A DNA stretch of 9,382 nucleotides. Source: Candidatus Poribacteria bacterium (GTDB taxonomy: Bacteria > Poribacteria > WGA-4E > UBA9662). The position numbers and the translations under genes are program-made. The stretch is from contig PACG01000239.1 in the NCBI GenBank assembly GCA_002699335.1, forward strand, positions 1 through 9,382, in the 5' to 3' direction. This document shows, one piece after another, positions 6,714-9,382 of this stretch. Numbering within the stretch: the stretch's first letter is position 1; the number at the start of each line of letters is the position of its first letter. The notes under the pieces are model-generated. The model did no database searches, was not told where the DNA came from, and saw nothing but the letters and a program-made list of their open reading frames with translations.

Positions 6714-6825
6714 ATCTGCCCCATTGATCCACCGTGCCATGTCTTGTACGGTTTATCGAGTTCGGTTTCTGCTGGTGGTTGTAGCGTTTGAATTTGGTGG
6801 GTGATCGTTTACTTGTCTCGGACAT
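6710..6825 (-). pseudogene. possible small gene with a one-base deletion
   Basis: An ATG at 6823-6825, 23 bp after the 6-phosphogluconate dehydrogenase stop, opens MSETSK. If one base is restored in the A run at about 6808-6811, the frame continues as TITHQIQTLQPPAETELDKP and ends at TGA 6710-6712, giving 38 aa. That TGA overlaps the ATG of the small lipoprotein as ATGA. The restored protein is hydrophilic and unlike any family I know. No clear ribosome site precedes it. The four-base overlap is the main reason to consider it real; a chance frame is quite possible. Confidence 0.2.
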
Positions 6826-6848
6826 CTAGTGGTAGTGAAGTGATAAGG

Positions 6849-8330
6849 TTAGTCCATAACTAGTTCGGGGCGGTTCTCCAACATCCATTCAGTATGGTAG
6901 GTGATTGGTGTGCCGTCCTGGTCGACAATGGTTTCTCCGTCGGGGGCGATTTTGTGATAGGTATGGGCACCAAAATAGTCCCGTTGCGCTTGGATCAGAT
7001 TAGCTGACAGTCGTGCACTCCGATAACTATCGTAATAGGCCAGAGCTGAACTGAAGGCTGGGGTTGGCACACCGAGTTGAATAGCGGTCGAGATGACGTG
7101 ACGCCAATTCTGTTGGGTCGATTCGATGATGCCACGGAAGTAGTCGTCCAGTAACAGGTTGGGTAAATTCGGGTTGCGCTGGAAAGCCTCGGCAATCCGG
7201 TGCAGAAACTTGGCTCGAATGATACACCCACCTCGCCAGCCCAGACTAATTTGACCTAAGTCTAAGTTCCAGTTATATTCGGTGGCAGCTCCACGCATCA
7301 GGGCAAAACCTTGGGCGTAGGAGCAGATCTTAGCAGCGTAAAGGGCTTCACGAATCGCCTCGATAAATTCTGCTTTATCACCTTCAAATATTTGTGATGG
7401 TCCCTTCAGGATTCTGGACGCTTCCAACCGTTCTGATTTAACCGCCGAGATACAACGGGCGAAGACCGCTTCGACGATGGTCGGCACTGAAATCCCCAGA
7501 TCTAAGGAAGAAATCCCGGTCCACTTCCCGGTTCCCTTTTGCCCGGCCTGATCCAAAATAGTATCCACCAACGGCGTACCGTTTGCGTCTTTTTGGGTGA
7601 AAATGTCCGCCGTAATCTCGATCAGGTAAGAACCGAGTTCGCCTTGATTCCACTGATCGAACACCCGGTGCAGTTCATCAGCATTCATCCCCAGTATATT
7701 CGACATTAGGGTATAGGCTTCGCAGATCAGTTGCATATCGCCATATTCAATGCCATTATGAACCATTTTGACGTAGTGACCAGCACCATTATCGCCGATA
7801 TAGGAGCAACAGGGAGTACCATCTACCTGAGCTGAGATTTTGGCAAAGATTGGCTCAACCCATCGATAGGCCTCCAACGACCCGCCTGGCATCATAGCTG
7901 GCCCTTTCAATGCCCCTTCTTCTCCGCCTGAAACGCCGGTGCCGATAAACAGGAATCCTTTTTCTGCTAAGGATTCTGTGCGTCTTTGAGTATCCATAAA
8001 ATTTGAGTTGCCACCATCAATAATCAGGTCCCCCTGATCCAGGTGCGGAATCAGTAGATCGATAAACTGATCCACAGGATCACCGGCTTTGACCATCAGT
8101 ATAATACGACGTGGCGTTTGAAGCGAGTTGATAAACTCTTCGATCGAGTATGTGCCAATTAGGTTCTTTCCCGCCGCTTTCCCATTGATAAAATTGTTCA
8201 CTTTAGAGATGGTTCGGTTAAAGACAGAGATCTGAAACCCCTTACTTTCGATATTCAGGGCCAGGTTTTCTCCCATAACCGCTAAGCCGATTAGGCCAAT
8301 CTCTGCCTTCTGTAAATTTTGGTCAGCCAA
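6849..8330 (-). CDS. gnd: 6-phosphogluconate dehydrogenase, decarboxylating
   Basis: A 493-aa enzyme of the oxidative pentose phosphate pathway, converting 6-phosphogluconate with NADP to ribulose 5-phosphate and CO2. The N-terminal Rossmann domain starts with G-L-I-G-L-A-V-M-G (residues 12-20). I-I-D-G-G-N-S and the substrate loop G-V-S-G-G-E-E-G-A follow, then the catalytic helix with K188, H191, N192 and E195. The all-helical C-terminal domain ends in R-D-Y-F-G-A-H-T-Y, typical of the tail that reaches the partner's active site in the dimer. It is slightly longer than the usual 470 residues, with a short extra C-terminus. Start: the frame begins at a TTG (8343-8345), but GGAGGA (8338-8343) lies seven bases before a second TTG at 8328-8330, which I take as the true start (MADQNLQ). 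Zwf and 6-phosphogluconolactonase genes are not in the window. The very small frames downstream may be cotranscribed. Confidence 0.96.
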   Translation of the reverse strand: MADQNLQKAEIGLIGLAVMGENLALNIESKGFQISVFNRTISKVNNFINGKAAGKNLIGTYSIEEFINSLQTPRRIILMVKAGDPVDQFIDLLIPHLDQGDLIIDGGNSNFMDTQRRTESLAEKGFLFIGTGVSGGEEGALKGPAMMPGGSLEAYRWVEPIFAKISAQVDGTPCCSYIGDNGAGHYVKMVHNGIEYGDMQLICEAYTLMSNILGMNADELHRVFDQWNQGELGSYLIEITADIFTQKDANGTPLVDTILDQAGQKGTGKWTGISSLDLGISVPTIVEAVFARCISAVKSERLEASRILKGPSQIFEGDKAEFIEAIREALYAAKICSYAQGFALMRGAATEYNWNLDLGQISLGWRGGCIIRAKFLHRIAEAFQRNPNLPNLLLDDYFRGIIESTQQNWRHVISTAIQLGVPTPAFSSALAYYDSYRSARLSANLIQAQRDYFGAHTYHKIAPDGETIVDQDGTPITYHTEWMLENRPELVMD

Positions 8331-8337
8331 TTTTGTG

Positions 8338-8343
8338 TCCTCC
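8338..8343 (-). promoter_or_regulatory. Shine-Dalgarno site fixing the gnd start
   Basis: GGAGGA on the minus strand, seven bases before TTG 8328-8330. It overlaps the upstream TTG at 8343-8345, so translation from that codon is unlikely. Confidence 0.75.
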
Positions 8344-8368
8344 AAATTTTAATTTCGGTGATATAAAT

Positions 8369-8380
8369 CGCAAAATTGCG
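8369..8380. repeat. short inverted repeat in the gnd-oxidoreductase gap
   Basis: CGCAA-AA-TTGCG is a perfect 5-bp inverted repeat with a two-base centre. After one mismatch it is extended by AA and TT. It lies between the gnd start and the right-facing promoter at 8400, at the place where a regulator could act on both genes. Confidence 0.35.
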
Positions 8381-8399
8381 TTTAGATTGGGCGACTTCA

Positions 8400-8408
8400 T
8401 GCTATAAT
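8400..8408 (+). promoter_or_regulatory. extended -10 promoter facing the oxidoreductase
   Basis: TGC-TATAAT is a perfect extended -10 element on the plus strand. No clear -35 occurs at 16-18 bp. Transcription should begin near 8415, leaving a leader of about 325 nt before the ATG at 8740. Confidence 0.65.
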
Positions 8409-8414
8409 TGTCAG

Positions 8415-8739
8415 ATGAAAGGTGAACGTGACACTAAATGCCCACAAGAGCGGAATCTATGCTGACTAAAGTCAGTGTGGATAAATTCCGTATGAGACAG
8501 TGCCTATTTCGATGCTCGAATTATATCAAATCGGTCAATCTTTAGCAACGGCAGTCAGAAAATGCGTGTGATTGAACGGTACATTCGCTCATTGCTGATA
8601 GGCGTGGGTGTCGAGAAACATCGACCAGAGTGTAGGTCTACCCATCTACCGACAACTTAAAATCAATATTCATTTTCTAAATCTGGTGAAGATATATCTG
8701 GCTCAGCAGAGTCGGTGATTGCTTCGAAAGGAATATCCC
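8415..8739 (+). ncRNA. candidate structured leader or small RNA
   Basis: This stretch has no convincing gene on either strand but sits behind a strong promoter. The clearest fold is 8451-8490: CGGAAT pairs with ATTCCG at the base, and after a 4-nt bulge C-U-A-U-G-CUGAC pairs with GUCAG-U-G-U-G-G (including G-U pairs) around a UAAA loop. That is about 16 bp in total. A small hairpin TTCGA-tgc-TCGAA follows at 8509-8521. A second compound stem is at 8604-8645, where GTGGGT pairs with ACCCAT and encloses GTCGA-gaaaca-TCGAC. No U-rich terminator tail follows, so a long 5' leader of the oxidoreductase is more likely than a separate RNA. It matches no riboswitch, tmRNA, RNase P, SRP or 6S core that I can recall. 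The 5' end is inferred from the promoter. Confidence 0.4.
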
Positions 8740-9382
8740 ATGAGTAATCAAATCATTCGGGTTGGAATTGTAGGAGCAGGTAGAAATACTACTTCTAAAC
8801 ATATTCCAGGTTTACAAGCCATCACTGGGGTTGAGATCGTCAGTGTCTGCAATCGTAGCCGCCAATCTTCGGAACGGGTGGCTACTGAATTTAATATCCC
8901 CACAATTTACGACAATTGGCACGACCTGATTAATGCAGACGATACTGACGCAATTGTGATCGGTACCTGGCCTTACATGCACTGTCAGCTAACAGTGGCC
9001 GCACTGGAGGCGGAGAAGCACGTGATGTGTGAAGCCAGGATGGCGATGAATGCTCAAGAGGCGCACCGGATGTGCGAGGCTTCGGCTCAAAATCCGCACC
9101 TAGTGGCACAGATTGTCCCCTCACCGATGACCTTAGGTGTTGATCGTACCATTCAACGACTGATCGCCGGTGGGTATTTGGGTGATATATTAGCAGTTGA
9201 AGTTCGAGCTGGCAACCAATTCCTAGATCTAGATGAAACCCTGCATTGGCGGCAAAACATCGATTTCAGTGGATTGAATATCATGAGTATGGGAATCTGG
9301 TATGAAGCTGTCATGCGCTGGGTTGGTACCGCTAAAAGGATATTGGCAATGGGGAAAACCTTTGTTAAAACCAGAACCGATG
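8740..9382 (+). CDS. Gfo/Idh/MocA-family oxidoreductase, N-terminal part
   Basis: The first 214 residues of a gene cut by the window end. It starts at ATG 8740-8742, seven bases behind AAGGA (8728-8732). The N-terminus V-G-I-V-G-A-G (residues 8-14) is the NAD(P)-binding Rossmann motif. A strand ending in C-N-R-S, the segment D-A-I-V-I-G-T-W-P and the A-L-E-A-E-K-H-V-M-C-E helix-strand follow, in the usual family order. The alpha/beta C-terminal domain starts at about residue 125. Family members oxidise or reduce sugars, inositols and related compounds in the cytoplasm. The motif that is normally E-K-P, with the catalytic lysine, reads E98-A99-R100 here, so the usual lysine is absent and chemistry or substrate may differ. 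It is divergent from gnd across a 409-bp gap and has its own promoter and a long leader. The family is sure; the substrate is unknown. Confidence 0.92.
   Translation, partial: MSNQIIRVGIVGAGRNTTSKHIPGLQAITGVEIVSVCNRSRQSSERVATEFNIPTIYDNWHDLINADDTDAIVIGTWPYMHCQLTVAALEAEKHVMCEARMAMNAQEAHRMCEASAQNPHLVAQIVPSPMTLGVDRTIQRLIAGGYLGDILAVEVRAGNQFLDLDETLHWRQNIDFSGLNIMSMGIWYEAVMRWVGTAKRILAMGKTFVKTRTD

Noticed and set aside
6995..7653. Several minus-strand frames of 66-78 codons within gnd
   Set aside because: All overlap the strongly conserved 6-phosphogluconate dehydrogenase in another frame, and none has a domain.
8562..8660. Plus-strand 32-aa frame in the leader of the oxidoreductase
   Set aside because: No ribosome site, no recognisable motif, and it runs through the predicted stem at 8604-8645. 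Likely chance.
8415..8739. Known riboswitch, tmRNA, RNase P or 6S RNA
   Set aside because: I compared remembered core motifs and found no match. It is kept only as an unassigned structured leader.
8930..9124. Minus-strand 64-codon frame
   Set aside because: It is antisense to the conserved nucleotide-binding domain of the Gfo/Idh/MocA oxidoreductase and has no features of its own.
1..9382. CRISPR array, insertion sequence, phage or toxin-antitoxin genes
   Set aside because: No regularly spaced repeats, transposase or integrase motifs, terminal inverted repeats with target duplications, or toxin-like pairs were found.

Overview
The window reads as bacterial chromosome from an organism with a lipoprotein-rich envelope, probably a diderm of an uncultivated lineage. 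GC content looks moderate (just under 50% by eye). Several genes appear to start with GTG or TTG rather than ATG. The mix of a cupin protein, an exported TPR protein, a membrane-anchored HExxH peptidase and a Gfo/Idh/MocA oxidoreductase whose usual EKP motif reads E-A-R recalls environmental lineages such as Candidatus Poribacteria. That placement is a guess from gene content, not a demonstrated assignment. I see no tRNA, rRNA, insertion sequence, CRISPR array or phage gene.

Layout, left to right. Positions 1-138 (minus) hold the N-terminus of a diacylglycerol-kinase-type lipid kinase. It follows, on the same strand, a 377-aa protein with a C-terminal cupin domain (184-1317). A 158-bp gap (1318-1475) carries a nested hairpin. 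Next is a compact minus-strand operon read from 6086 down to 1476: a lipoprotein gene broken by two frameshifts (5398-6086), a gluzincin-type metallopeptidase lipoprotein starting on a GTGA overlap (4310-5401), a discoidin-like lipoprotein (3715-4326), and a large secreted TPR protein (1476-3722). Each gene overlaps the next, and all four products carry export signals, so they probably act together at the cell envelope.

A divergent promoter region (6087-6256) separates this operon from a stand-alone response regulator on the plus strand. Its frame is intact except for one in-frame TAG directly before the phosphoacceptor aspartate. The following 214 bp contain a weak inverted repeat and remnants or candidates of two very small minus-strand genes. 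Positions 6849-8330 (minus) encode 6-phosphogluconate dehydrogenase, with its start fixed by a strong GGAGG. A 409-bp gap (8331-8739) holds an excellent extended -10 promoter facing right and a roughly 325-nt leader with strong stem-loops. The leader runs into a Gfo/Idh/MocA oxidoreductase that is cut off at the window end.

The most notable points are the four-gene exported operon built around a peptidase, the cluster of disrupted genes at 5.4-6.8 kb (two to three frameshifts and one amber codon), and the structured leader before the oxidoreductase. The disruptions could reflect real decay, recoding or read errors. The sequence alone cannot decide this.
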